From NCBI GenBank assembly GCA_947631395.1, contig CANRLF010000008.1, positions 18,927 through 82,926 on the forward strand: 64,000 nt of DNA, written 5' to 3'. Positions 49,991 through 58,121 of this stretch are shown piece by piece. The notes beneath the pieces were generated by a model. It was not told where the DNA came from, did not search any database, and saw only the letters and a program-made list of their open reading frames with translations. Positions within the stretch are counted from its first letter, which is position 1. Each line of letters opens with the position of its first letter. The DNA is from an uncultured Oscillospiraceae bacterium (lineage in GTDB: Bacteria > Bacillota > Clostridia > Oscillospirales > Oscillospiraceae). The position numbers and the translations under genes are program-made.

Positions 49991-52871
49991 AGGAACACGC
50001 CTCCACGGATTTCGGGTGCGCTATGTACAGCCCATGCCGGAGCTCAAGGGTACGCTCTACCGGATGGAATACGAGAAAAACGGCGCTGACCTTGTGTGGC
50101 TCAAAAGGCCCGACGACAACAAGACCTTCTCCATCGCCTTCAAGACCATACCCTCCGACTCCACCGGCGTGTTCCACATCCTGGAGCACTCCGTGCTCTG
50201 CGGCTCGGTGAAATACCCCGTGCGGGAGCCCTTCGTGGAGCTTCTGAAAAGCTCCCTCCAGACCTTCCTCAACGCCATGACCTTCCCGGACAAGACCATG
50301 TACCCCGTGGCCAGCCGGAACGACCAGGACTTCCTAAACCTTATCGACGTCTATATGGACGCCGTGCTCCACCCCCTGTCCGTGGTGAGCCCCATGGGCT
50401 TCCGGCAGGAGGGCTGGCACTATGAGCTCGACTCCCCCGAGGGGGAGCTCACCCGCAACGGCGTTGTGTATAACGAGATGAAGGGCGCCTTCGTTGACCC
50501 CAGCGAGGTGCTGAGCTATGAGCTGGCCCGGAGGCTCTTCCCGGACAACTGCTACGGCTTTGAGTCCGGCGGCCACCCGGAGCACATACCGGAGCTCACC
50601 TATGAAAGCTACCTTGCAAACCACGCAAGATACTATCACCCCTCCAACTCCTACATCTTCCTGGACGGCGATGTGGACTTAGAGGCCGTCCTTGAGAAGC
50701 TTGACGGCTTCCTTAAGGAGTACGACCGCATAGATGTCAACGCCGATATACCCATGCAGGAGCCCGTCTGCCCCCCGGAGGCCACCGCCGAGTACGAGGT
50801 CGGCCCCGAGGACGACGTGGAGGACAAGGTCATCGTTGGCGAGGGCTGGGTGTACGGGGCCTTCGACGACCAGGCGCGGACAGTCGCCTGCGCCGTGCTG
50901 AGCCAGGCCCTCTGCGGCACCAACGAGTCGCCGCTTAAAAAGGCCGTGCTGGAGGCCGGCCTCTGCCAGGACCTGACGCTCACGAGCTATGATGGCATAC
51001 AGCAGAACTTCCTCTTTATGACCGCCCGGAACACGACCCTCGAGAAAAAGGACGAGCTCGTTGATACGGTCTACCGTGTGCTCCGCCGGCAGGCGGAGGG
51101 CCTTGACCACAGGGAGCTCCACGCCATACTCAACCAGGTGGAGTTTGCCAACCGCGAGAAGGACTTCGGCCGTATGCCCCGGGGCCTCGTGTTCGCCATA
51201 CAGTCCCTGGAAAGCTGGCTCTACGGCGGCGACCCGGCCCTCAATTTAAGCTACGCTGAGACCTTCAGCCGCCTGCGCGAGATGATAGACGAGGGCGGCT
51301 TTGAAAAGCTCCTCCGTGAGGTCATGCTCGACAGCCGCCACACCGCCAGGGTGGTCCTCGTGCCCTCCAGGACCCTCGGCGAGGAAAAGCGCGCAAGGGA
51401 CGCCGCGGAGCTGGCAAGGATAAGATCCGGCTGGAGCGACAGCGAGCTTGAGCGCGTCATCTCGGATTTCGAGGCCCTCAGGGCCTTCCAGAGCGCCGCC
51501 GACACCCCCGAAAAGCTGGCCACTCTGCCCATGCTCGCCCTCTCCGACATCCCCGAGAGATCCCCGGAGCCCCCCTACACGCGTGACACGGTCGACGGCC
51601 ACACCGTGCTATTCCAGAACGTGGAGACCGGCGGCATAACGTATCTGGACCTTGCCTTCCGCGCCGACGACCTTGCGGTGGTGGAGCTGTCGGAGCTCCC
51701 ACTTGCCTGCGAGCTCCTCGGCAAGCTCGCCACCTCCAAGCGCGGAGCCCTGGAGGTCACGGGCCTTATACGGGAGAAGCTCGGCCGGTTCGACGTATCC
51801 GCAAGGGTCTATGAGGACTCCGCCGGCGCGGCAGTGCCGGTGGTGTTCGTCAGCGCCGCCATGCTCCCCGAGCGCAAGGCCGAGAGCCTCGATGTCATAA
51901 GGGAGGTCATCCTCGACACCGGCTTTGAGGACACCGGCGCCATATATAATCTGCTGAGGCAGATGCGCATCGGCTGTGAGCAGGCCATAATGGGCTCGGG
52001 CAACGCCTTCGCCGTCATCCGCGCCGGCGCCGGCCTCACCGGCGCCTCCGCCGTCACCGACGCCGTTTCCGGCGTGGGACAGCTCAGGACCCTTCAGGCC
52101 GCGGAGCGCGACTTTGAGCAAAACGGCCCGGAGCTCGCCCGCCGCTTGAGCGCCCTTCTCAAAAAGCTCTTCGTAAAGGCCCGTGTCACCGTGTCCCTGA
52201 CCGGTGAGCCGGACGCTGATTACGTGAAAAACGCCATGAGCATCCTGCCCCAGGGCAGCGTCGGTGCCGCCGTGACCTACGGCCCCATCGACCGCCCGGC
52301 CGAGGGCTTCACCATCCCCGCCGCCATCGGATTTTCCGGCAGGGCCGGGAAGCTCCGCACCATCGGCCGGGAGTACTCCGGCGCCATGAGCGTCGCCTCC
52401 AAGCTCCTTACCCTCGACTACCTGTGGAACAACGTCCGCGTCAAGGGCGGAGCCTACGGCGTCAACATGTCCGTCAGCGAAAGCGGCGGCGTCAGCTTCT
52501 CCAGCTACCGTGACCCCAACTGCGCCGGGAGCCTTGACGTGTTCGCCGGGGCCGGCCAGGTCCTCAGGGACTTCGTGGCCTCCGGCGAGAGCCTCGATAA
52601 ATATATAATCTCCACCGTGGGCGCCCTGGAGCCCCTTATGACCCCGAGACAGGACGCGGCCAAAGCCGCCTCCATGTACTTTACCGGCCGCACCCCCGCC
52701 GACTCCCAGCGCGTGAGGAGCCAGGTCCTCAGGACCACCAAGGCGGACCTCTCGGCCTTCGCCGACGACCTTGACGCCCTGAGCGCCAAATCCCAAATCT
52801 GCGTCATCGCCGGCAAGCCCGTCCTCGACGCCTGCGCCCCCCTGATAGAAAAAACCGAGTCCATCCAGTGA
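49968..52871 (+). CDS. M16C-family zinc metallopeptidase (PreP/Cym1-like)
   Basis: 967 residues, the usual size for a fused two-half presequence-protease-like enzyme. Inverted zinc motif HILEH (His70, Glu73, His74) in STGVFHILEHSVLCGS, distal Glu in NGVVYNEMKGAF, and late R/Y pair region VKGGAYGVNMSVS. Degrades peptides inside a clamshell chamber in the cytoplasm; no signal peptide. Start 49968 (ATGATAAAAATGAAC) or in-frame ATG 49977; either overlaps csaB. Position after the wall cluster may be incidental. Confidence 0.92.
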   Translation: MIKMNLTEGTRLHGFRVRYVQPMPELKGTLYRMEYEKNGADLVWLKRPDDNKTFSIAFKTIPSDSTGVFHILEHSVLCGSVKYPVREPFVELLKSSLQTFLNAMTFPDKTMYPVASRNDQDFLNLIDVYMDAVLHPLSVVSPMGFRQEGWHYELDSPEGELTRNGVVYNEMKGAFVDPSEVLSYELARRLFPDNCYGFESGGHPEHIPELTYESYLANHARYYHPSNSYIFLDGDVDLEAVLEKLDGFLKEYDRIDVNADIPMQEPVCPPEATAEYEVGPEDDVEDKVIVGEGWVYGAFDDQARTVACAVLSQALCGTNESPLKKAVLEAGLCQDLTLTSYDGIQQNFLFMTARNTTLEKKDELVDTVYRVLRRQAEGLDHRELHAILNQVEFANREKDFGRMPRGLVFAIQSLESWLYGGDPALNLSYAETFSRLREMIDEGGFEKLLREVMLDSRHTARVVLVPSRTLGEEKRARDAAELARIRSGWSDSELERVISDFEALRAFQSAADTPEKLATLPMLALSDIPERSPEPPYTRDTVDGHTVLFQNVETGGITYLDLAFRADDLAVVELSELPLACELLGKLATSKRGALEVTGLIREKLGRFDVSARVYEDSAGAAVPVVFVSAAMLPERKAESLDVIREVILDTGFEDTGAIYNLLRQMRIGCEQAIMGSGNAFAVIRAGAGLTGASAVTDAVSGVGQLRTLQAAERDFEQNGPELARRLSALLKKLFVKARVTVSLTGEPDADYVKNAMSILPQGSVGAAVTYGPIDRPAEGFTIPAAIGFSGRAGKLRTIGREYSGAMSVASKLLTLDYLWNNVRVKGGAYGVNMSVSESGGVSFSSYRDPNCAGSLDVFAGAGQVLRDFVASGESLDKYIISTVGALEPLMTPRQDAAKAASMYFTGRTPADSQRVRSQVLRTTKADLSAFADDLDALSAKSQICVIAGKPVLDACAPLIEKTESIQ

Positions 52872-52911
52872 CCCGGAAGCCCGGCCCCTCGGGCAGCCAC
52901 AAAAACCATAA

Positions 52912-52947
52912 AAAAGCGGCGTGAAACCGAAATTTCACGCCGCTTTT
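52912..52947. terminator. Bidirectional terminator
   Basis: AAAAAGCGGCGTGAAA / TTTCACGCCGCTTTT, shared by the M16C peptidase (plus) and the PstS-like gene (minus). Confidence 0.9.
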
Positions 52948-52982
52948 GCTTTCCGTTGCCGGAATTTTACTCCGGCGGTCTA

Positions 52983-54866
52983 TCAGTCGCCCTCAAATCC
53001 CAGGTATGTCCTGAACACCACCTGGAGCGTGTTGAGGTCGTAGTAGGTGGCCATATTTGCCTCCAGCTTCTCGATGAGCCCGTGGATGAGGCGCACCGGG
53101 CAATACACGTTGGAGGTGAGGGACGGTATGGGAGTGCCGTCCTCGTAATAATAGGTGTACACCCCAAAATTTGAGTTCTCGTTCCAGTCCGTGAGGCACA
53201 GTATAGCCGGCGCGTCCTCACCCAGTGAGGAGTCGAAGATATACCATGAGTCCTCGACTATTGGTTGTCTGGGCGAGTCGTCAGGGTAGAAGCTGGCCCA
53301 GGTCTCGGTATCGGTGCGCTTGAGGGTGTGGGACTTCAAGTCGAAGTACAGCACCGTGGCCCCGTTGTCCTTAAAATCGTAGCCCACCGAGACCTTGTCC
53401 CCGAGCCACTCTCCGCCGCCGCCCTCCACGGGGCCGAGGCACATGAGGTCAAATTGCTCTTTGGTGATCCCCAGGTCCGCGGGGGTGTAGGTGCCCTCCG
53501 TCTCGCCGGTGGAGCGTATGAGCGTCACGTTGTTGTCCCGGAAGAGCACCACGCCCTCCCGGCCTCCGGTGGCGGCGCGGTACTCAAAATCCGTGCACCA
53601 CGCGCCGCTCTTGGCGGCCACGGCCACCCGCTCCACGCCGTCAAATGCCCGGCTGAGCACCACAAGCTCCCCGGAGAACCACACGTCGGAATACACCGGG
53701 TCCACCACCACCTGGCCCCGGGGGGTCATAAGGCCGTATAAACAGCCCGAGACGGCAAACTCGCTGTCGGACACCCTCAGCCCCGCGAAGGGCACGAGTG
53801 ACCCGTAATTTCCCGGTACGAGCTCGTCGGTGTACTCCTCAAAAAGCCGTGTGCCCACCGTGGGCAGAGTCTCCTTTGGCTTGGTGGGGAAGGACATAAC
53901 CGACACATACCCCTCCCTGGCGGCCAGACGCTGGCCGTTCTCGCCAAGGAGCCAGTCCCTTATTATCCTGGTGGGCGAGCCCTCCGGGGCGGAGGAGGGG
54001 ATGACCACGTAATACGGGTTCGTCAGGGGATATGCCCCTGAGCGTATGGCGTCGGGCTCAGGCTCAACGCCGTCGATCCTCAAAAGCTTCAGCCCCTCGG
54101 CGGCCCGCATCTCCTCGGCGTAGTAGTAAACCGAGTAGCCAATGGCCCCGGCGGAGGAATCGTAGCCCCTTACGGCCTCCATCAGCCCCCCCATGGACTC
54201 CGCCACGTACTCCTTGGGCGGATCCATCATGGGCGTGCCCTGCATGACCAGCTTCTCCATCAGCGACTGGCTACCGGCCTCCGAGTTGCGCTGGAGGGGT
54301 ATTATCTCCTGATCCGCGCCGCCCAGCTCAGACCAGTTTTTGATCTCGCCGGTGTATATCCTCCGGGCCTGGTCCACGGTGATGGACTCCACGGGGTTAT
54401 TCTCGTTGACCACAAAGACAAAGGCGTCGATGGCGAAGGGCGTCTGCTCCCAGGAAAAGCCCATCTCCTCCCTGGCGGCGTAGACCTCCTCGTTGCCCTC
54501 GCTGACGATCAGCAGATCGGTACTGCCGTAGAGGAGATTGTAGTAGGAATTTGTGGTCCGTGAGAAGGAGATAAGCGTCGAGGCCTCATCCTCGCTTATG
54601 CCCAGCATCATGGCCACCATCGAGATGGCCAGAGGCGCGGTGGAGGTGGAGCCGTCAAGCCGCGGAAGCTCCTCCTTCGTAAAGCGCGGGGCGTTTATGG
54701 GCGGCTCGGGGTCGTCCTCGCCCGGCGCGGGATCCACCGGATCCTGAGGCACAGGATCGTCCGGCTCATCCGGCCCGGGCGCCTCCTCGCCCCGCCTGCC
54801 CCCGCCGCAGGCGGCAAGAGAAAGCGCCATCGCGAATGCCAAAATAAAAGCAAGCAGCTTCTTCAT
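52983..54866 (-). CDS. PstS-like substrate-binding lipoprotein with WG-repeat extension
   Basis: 627 residues. Lipobox ALSLAAC (Cys20), Pro/Asp-rich linker (PDEPDDPVPQDPVDPAPGED), then a PstS-like domain: phosphate-loop LDGSTSTAPLA, GSTDLLIVSEGNEE, VDQARRIYTGEIKNWSELGG, NSEAGSQSLMEKLV and SAGAIGYSVYYY. After about 350 come a WG-like repeat (YGLMTPRGQVVVDPVYSDV) and a further beta-rich domain of about 200 residues. ATG 54866 with AAAGGAGT. The DGSTST and S-x-G-S motifs suggest phosphate or another oxyanion, but no pstCAB is present, so it may sense rather than import. Transcribed alone. Confidence 0.82.
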   Translation of the reverse strand: MKKLLAFILAFAMALSLAACGGGRRGEEAPGPDEPDDPVPQDPVDPAPGEDDPEPPINAPRFTKEELPRLDGSTSTAPLAISMVAMMLGISEDEASTLISFSRTTNSYYNLLYGSTDLLIVSEGNEEVYAAREEMGFSWEQTPFAIDAFVFVVNENNPVESITVDQARRIYTGEIKNWSELGGADQEIIPLQRNSEAGSQSLMEKLVMQGTPMMDPPKEYVAESMGGLMEAVRGYDSSAGAIGYSVYYYAEEMRAAEGLKLLRIDGVEPEPDAIRSGAYPLTNPYYVVIPSSAPEGSPTRIIRDWLLGENGQRLAAREGYVSVMSFPTKPKETLPTVGTRLFEEYTDELVPGNYGSLVPFAGLRVSDSEFAVSGCLYGLMTPRGQVVVDPVYSDVWFSGELVVLSRAFDGVERVAVAAKSGAWCTDFEYRAATGGREGVVLFRDNNVTLIRSTGETEGTYTPADLGITKEQFDLMCLGPVEGGGGEWLGDKVSVGYDFKDNGATVLYFDLKSHTLKRTDTETWASFYPDDSPRQPIVEDSWYIFDSSLGEDAPAILCLTDWNENSNFGVYTYYYEDGTPIPSLTSNVYCPVRLIHGLIEKLEANMATYYDLNTLQVVFRTYLGFEGD

Positions 54867-54887
54867 GCGAATCACTCCTTTACCCAT

Positions 54888-54916
54888 AGTATACCCCCTC
54901 TCACCCCAAAAGTCCA
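54888..54916 (-). promoter_or_regulatory. Promoter of the PstS-like gene
   Basis: Minus strand TGGACT (54911-54916), 17 nt, TATACT (54888-54893). Confidence 0.65.
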
Positions 54917-55016
54917 GCGAATAGAGTTACAGCTCGGATACAATAAAAGACATTCCACGCCCCATCCCGCCGAATTTTGTAAGAATTTTGTAATACTCCC
55001 CAAAAAATATTGCGCC

Positions 55017-55626
55017 TCCGCCGCAGATTTAATCCGCGCCGCAAGGCGCAACCTTGCTCCCCTTAAGCTCCCCTTCGTAAGGGGAGCTGTCGCCCGCAGG
55101 CGACTGAAGGGTCGAGGGTGTAGGCGTGCGCAAACCCTTCGTCCTCACCCCACCCTCCCCGCGTGGTCGCCTTCCCCGCCCGGGCGGGGAAGGGCAGGGA
55201 TGAGGTGGGATAAGCGGCGTCAGCCGCAACAATATTCCCCCCGTCCCGTCCGCAGACGAAAAAGGCTCCCCTCTCTGAGGGGAGCTGTCGAGCGTAGCGA
55301 GACTGAGGGGAGTCCGTATCCCGCCCCCCAAAAAGGTTTGCGGTTTCGCCGCAGATTTAATCGCGCCGCAAGGCGCACCATTGCTCCCCTTAAGCTCCCC
55401 TTCGTAAGGGGAGCTGTCGGCCGCAGGCGACTGAAGGGTCGAGGCCGTAGTCGTGCGCAAACCTTCCTCCCTCGCCCCCACCCTCCCCCGCGTGGTCGCC
55501 TTCCCCGCCCGGGCGGGGAAGGGCAGGGATGAGGTGGGATCCGCGCCGCAGGCGCACCCTTGTTCCCTTAGGCTCCCCCTTCGTAAGGGGAGCTGTCGAG
55601 CGAAGCGAGACTGAGGGGTCGAGGGT
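55017..55626. repeat. Dispersed palindromic repeat block 2
   Basis: No gene in this 600-nt stretch. Modules in order: GCGCCGCAAGGCGC hairpin (about 55035). CTCCCCTTCGTAAGGGGAG plus GTCGCCCGCAGGCGAC (55067-55118). GCCTTCCCCGCCCGGGCGG (55169-55248). CTCCCCTCTCTGAGGGGAG plus GTCGAGCGTAGCGAGAC (55264-55318). A CGCCGCAAGGCG hairpin (about 55366). Second CCTTCGTAAGG unit with GTCGGCCGCAGGCGAC (55394-55444). Second CCCGGGCGG unit (55498-55540). Third CTTCGTAAG unit with GTCGAGCGAAGCGAGAC (55571-55624). Open frames here read through these repeats and are not genes. Confidence 0.87.
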
Positions 55627-55681
55627 ATCGACCACTGCCGCACCTCCATTCGCGAGCCCTGGCACCTCCCCCACAAACACT

Positions 55682-55717
55682 CCCCCCGCGGCGGCCTTGT
55701 CCGGCCACCGCGGGGGG
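55682..55717 (-). terminator. GC-rich hairpin just after the SDR gene
   Basis: CCCCCCGCGGTGGCC / GGCCGCCGCGGGGGG (minus strand), 7 nt beyond the reductase stop. Very stable but lacking a good U-tract, so termination is only likely. Confidence 0.55.
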
Positions 55718-55723
55718 AGAACC

Positions 55724-56518
55724 TTATTTCGCGTACAGCAGATACACGACGTAATCAACTAACCTCGCGGGCAATATCCTCGCCAGCGCCACAAGCGCCT
55801 TGTAGCTCACGCCGACTGTCGAGGCGGGCGGCACGGATCGCCGAAGGGCCATCCTGCGTATGTACGCCCCCACCACGTCGGGGGACATGCCGCCGCGCTC
55901 GTCGCGCTCCATGCGGCCGACGCTCCTTGACACCCGCCCGCCGTACTGGCTGTCGCCCAGGGGGGACTTCTCCCTGGCGTCGGTAAAGCCCGTGGCTATG
56001 TCCCCGGGCATAACGGCCGTCACCGTCACGCCGTAGGGCCGAAGCTCGCCCCTCAGCGCCGACACATACGCGTTCAGCGCCGCCTTTGAGGCGGAGTAGT
56101 ACGTCTGGAACGGTATAGCGATAGCCCCTGCCACTGAGGACACCACGACTATCCTCCCGGAGCCCCTCTCCCGCATATGCGGCAGGGCGGCCTTCACCGT
56201 GTTCACCACCCCGAAAAAGTTCACGTCCAGCTGGCGCTTCGCGGCCTGGAGCTCGGTGTATTCCACGGCCCCCGAGATGCCGAACCCGGCACAGCAGACA
56301 AGTATGTCCAGCTGTCCCTCCGCGTCAATGACCGCCCTCACCGCCCGGGCCATCGCCGCCTCGTCCGTCACGTCGGCCGGGATATGTACGGCGCCCTGGG
56401 GACCGATTTCACGGCGGCTCACCTCATAAACGGTGACGCCGGCCCGGGAAAGGGCCCTCACCGCCGCGGCGCCGATGCCGCTGGAGCCCCCGGTGACAAG
56501 CGCGACCTTCTTCAGCAT
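55724..56518 (-). CDS. Short-chain dehydrogenase/reductase, possible 3-ketosphinganine-type reductase
   Basis: 264 residues. Classical SDR: cofactor loop TGGSSGIG, CCAGFGISG, catalytic Ser in VVSSVAGAI and Tyr/Lys in TYYSASKAALNAYV. The Arg-bearing SRREIG after strand 2 suggests NADPH. A hydrophobic C-terminal segment (ALVALARILPARLVDYVVYL) could anchor it to the membrane, as in KDSR-like enzymes. ATG 56518 overlaps the preceding PLP enzyme by 7 nt, so the two surely act together: the oxoamine product would be its ketone substrate. Substrate chain is inference. Confidence 0.85.
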   Translation of the reverse strand: MLKKVALVTGGSSGIGAAAVRALSRAGVTVYEVSRREIGPQGAVHIPADVTDEAAMARAVRAVIDAEGQLDILVCCAGFGISGAVEYTELQAAKRQLDVNFFGVVNTVKAALPHMRERGSGRIVVVSSVAGAIAIPFQTYYSASKAALNAYVSALRGELRPYGVTVTAVMPGDIATGFTDAREKSPLGDSQYGGRVSRSVGRMERDERGGMSPDVVGAYIRRMALRRSVPPASTVGVSYKALVALARILPARLVDYVVYLLYAK

Positions 56519-57699
56519 AGACCGTTGGCCCTGAGGACCGTCTCGATGATGCCCGCGGCCTCCTCCACCAGAGCCTCCGTGTGGGTCGCCATCAGGCTCG
56601 TGCGGATAAGGCACTCGTGGGGCGCCACCGCGGGGGGAATGGAGGAATTGACATAGACCCCGGCGTCATACAGCTGTTTCGTTATGAAAAGCGTATCCCG
56701 CATCTCATATGTAAATATAGGCACGATGGGCGTCTCGCTCATGCGTATTTTTATGCCCCTGTCCGTCAACTGCTTTCTGAAATACGCTGAGATGTGCTGG
56801 AGCTTATCCACCAGCTCCGGATGGGCTATGAGCTCATCCAGCGCCGCCATCGCCGTGGCGCAGGAGGCGGGGGTGATGCTGGCGGAGAAGATGAAGGGCC
56901 GTGAGGCGTGTCTTACATAGTCGCATACGTTTGCGTCGGCGGCCATATACCCGCCCAGGGACGCCAGGGACTTTGAGAAGGTCCCCATGTAGATGTCCAC
57001 GTCCTTCTCAAGCCCGAAGTAGCTGGCCGAGCCCCTGCCGCCCTTTCCTATGACGCCCAGGGCGTGGGCGTCGTCCACCATGACCCTGGCGCCGTATTTT
57101 TTGGCGAGCCTTACGATCTCCGGAAGGTTCGCGATGTCGCCGCCCATGGAAAACACCCCGTCCGTGACGATGAGGCACCCGGCCTCCTCCGGCACCTTCT
57201 GGAGCTGCCGCTCCAGGTCCGCCATGTCGGCGTGATGGTACCGAAGCATCGTGCCGTAGCTCAGCTTGCACCCGTCATAGATGCTGGCGTGGTTCTCCCT
57301 GTCGCATATGACATAGTCCCCGCGGCCCACCACGGCCGAGATTATCCCCAGGTTCGACTGGAAGCCCGTGGAGAAGGTGACCACGCCGTCCTTGCCCAGG
57401 AATTTCGCCAGCTTGTCCTCTAACTCCAGGTGCAGCTCCAGCGTCCCGTTCAAAAACCGGGAGCCCGAACAGCCCGTGCCGTATTTCTCGATGGCCTTCA
57501 CGCCGGCCTCGATGACCCGGGGATTTGTTGTCAGCCCCAGATAGTTGTTGGAGCCCAGCATTATCCGGCGCTTGCCCTCCATTATGACCTCCACGTCCTG
57601 CCGTGACTCCAGGGCGTGGAAATACGGGTACACCCCAAGCCGCCGGGCCTCGGCGGCCTGCACGTTGCCGTTCTCTAACTTCTTGAATATATCAGTCAT
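56512..57699 (-). CDS. Alpha-oxoamine synthase, serine-palmitoyltransferase-like
   Basis: 395 residues, PLP-dependent. VYPYFHALES, MLGSNNYLGLT, GCSGSRFLNGTLELHLELE, FSTGFQSNLGIIS, DRENHASIYDG, VTDGVFSMGGDIANLPEI, VDDAHALGVIG and PLP-lysine MGTFSKSLASLGGY. The VYPYF start, GSRFLNGT-LDLH-type block and VFSMEGD-like block recall Bacteroides serine palmitoyltransferase more than BioF or Kbl, and no biotin or threonine genes are nearby. It would condense an acyl-CoA/ACP with serine or another amino acid. ATG 57699 with AAAGGAG. First gene of a two-gene operon with the SDR. Confidence 0.83.
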   Translation of the reverse strand: MTDIFKKLENGNVQAAEARRLGVYPYFHALESRQDVEVIMEGKRRIMLGSNNYLGLTTNPRVIEAGVKAIEKYGTGCSGSRFLNGTLELHLELEDKLAKFLGKDGVVTFSTGFQSNLGIISAVVGRGDYVICDRENHASIYDGCKLSYGTMLRYHHADMADLERQLQKVPEEAGCLIVTDGVFSMGGDIANLPEIVRLAKKYGARVMVDDAHALGVIGKGGRGSASYFGLEKDVDIYMGTFSKSLASLGGYMAADANVCDYVRHASRPFIFSASITPASCATAMAALDELIAHPELVDKLQHISAYFRKQLTDRGIKIRMSETPIVPIFTYEMRDTLFITKQLYDAGVYVNSSIPPAVAPHECLIRTSLMATHTEALVEEAAGIIETVLRANGLC

Positions 57700-57734
57700 A
57701 GGTCCAACTCCTTTATAAATGTGCATACACAAAT

Positions 57735-57763
57735 ACTTTACATCAACAAATGCCGTTTGTCAA
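57735..57763 (-). promoter_or_regulatory. Promoter of the oxoamine synthase-SDR operon
   Basis: Minus strand TTGACA (57758-57763), 17 nt, TAAAGT (57735-57740). Confidence 0.8.
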
Positions 57764-58121
57764 ACCCCGCCGCGATTTTTTTCCGCCCCCCGTCCCGCGC
57801 CCCAAATATCCGTCACATTGTGACGTTTTCAAGGAAGAAAAAGGTAATACTCAAAAAAGTTATATAGTACCCGATAAATCGCCGTATTTTGTAATAAATT
57901 CAATAATATGGATTTTAAGCATAAAATTTTATTATATCTCTAATCTTAAAATAAGTCAAGAAAATGGTAATATATGGATAATACACGCGCAAGACACAAG
58001 AAAAATTGGAAATCGCCCCCAAAATCACCCATTCCCCGAATTTTCCCCGAAAACCCGCCAAAATACCGTCAAAAAAGTTGCCATCCCGCCGCACCCATTT
58101 TTACTAAGGAGGAAACACTAC
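57764..58121 (+). other. AT-rich promoter/leader region of the SLH gene
   Basis: About 350 nt between divergent operons. 57840-57990 is strongly AT-rich with several -10-like boxes (TAAAAT 57922-57927, TATTAT 57930-57935), but no single convincing -35/-10 pair. The following about 100 nt is purine-poor and C-rich before AAGGAGG. It is open in one frame to 57750 but lacks an earlier ribosome site, so I treat it as untranslated leader. A long leader fits a highly expressed surface-layer gene. Confidence 0.5.

Noticed and set aside
55029..55676. Open frames within repeat block 2 (translations rich in SSPYEGELKG and LPFPARAGKA)
   Set aside because: They are translations of the palindromic repeats, recur in several blocks and frames, and lack ribosome sites.
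57750..58121. N-terminal extension of the SLH protein to 57750
   Set aside because: The extension encodes no signal peptide, the proper signal peptide and AAGGAGG are at 58122, and the extension overlaps the divergent promoter.
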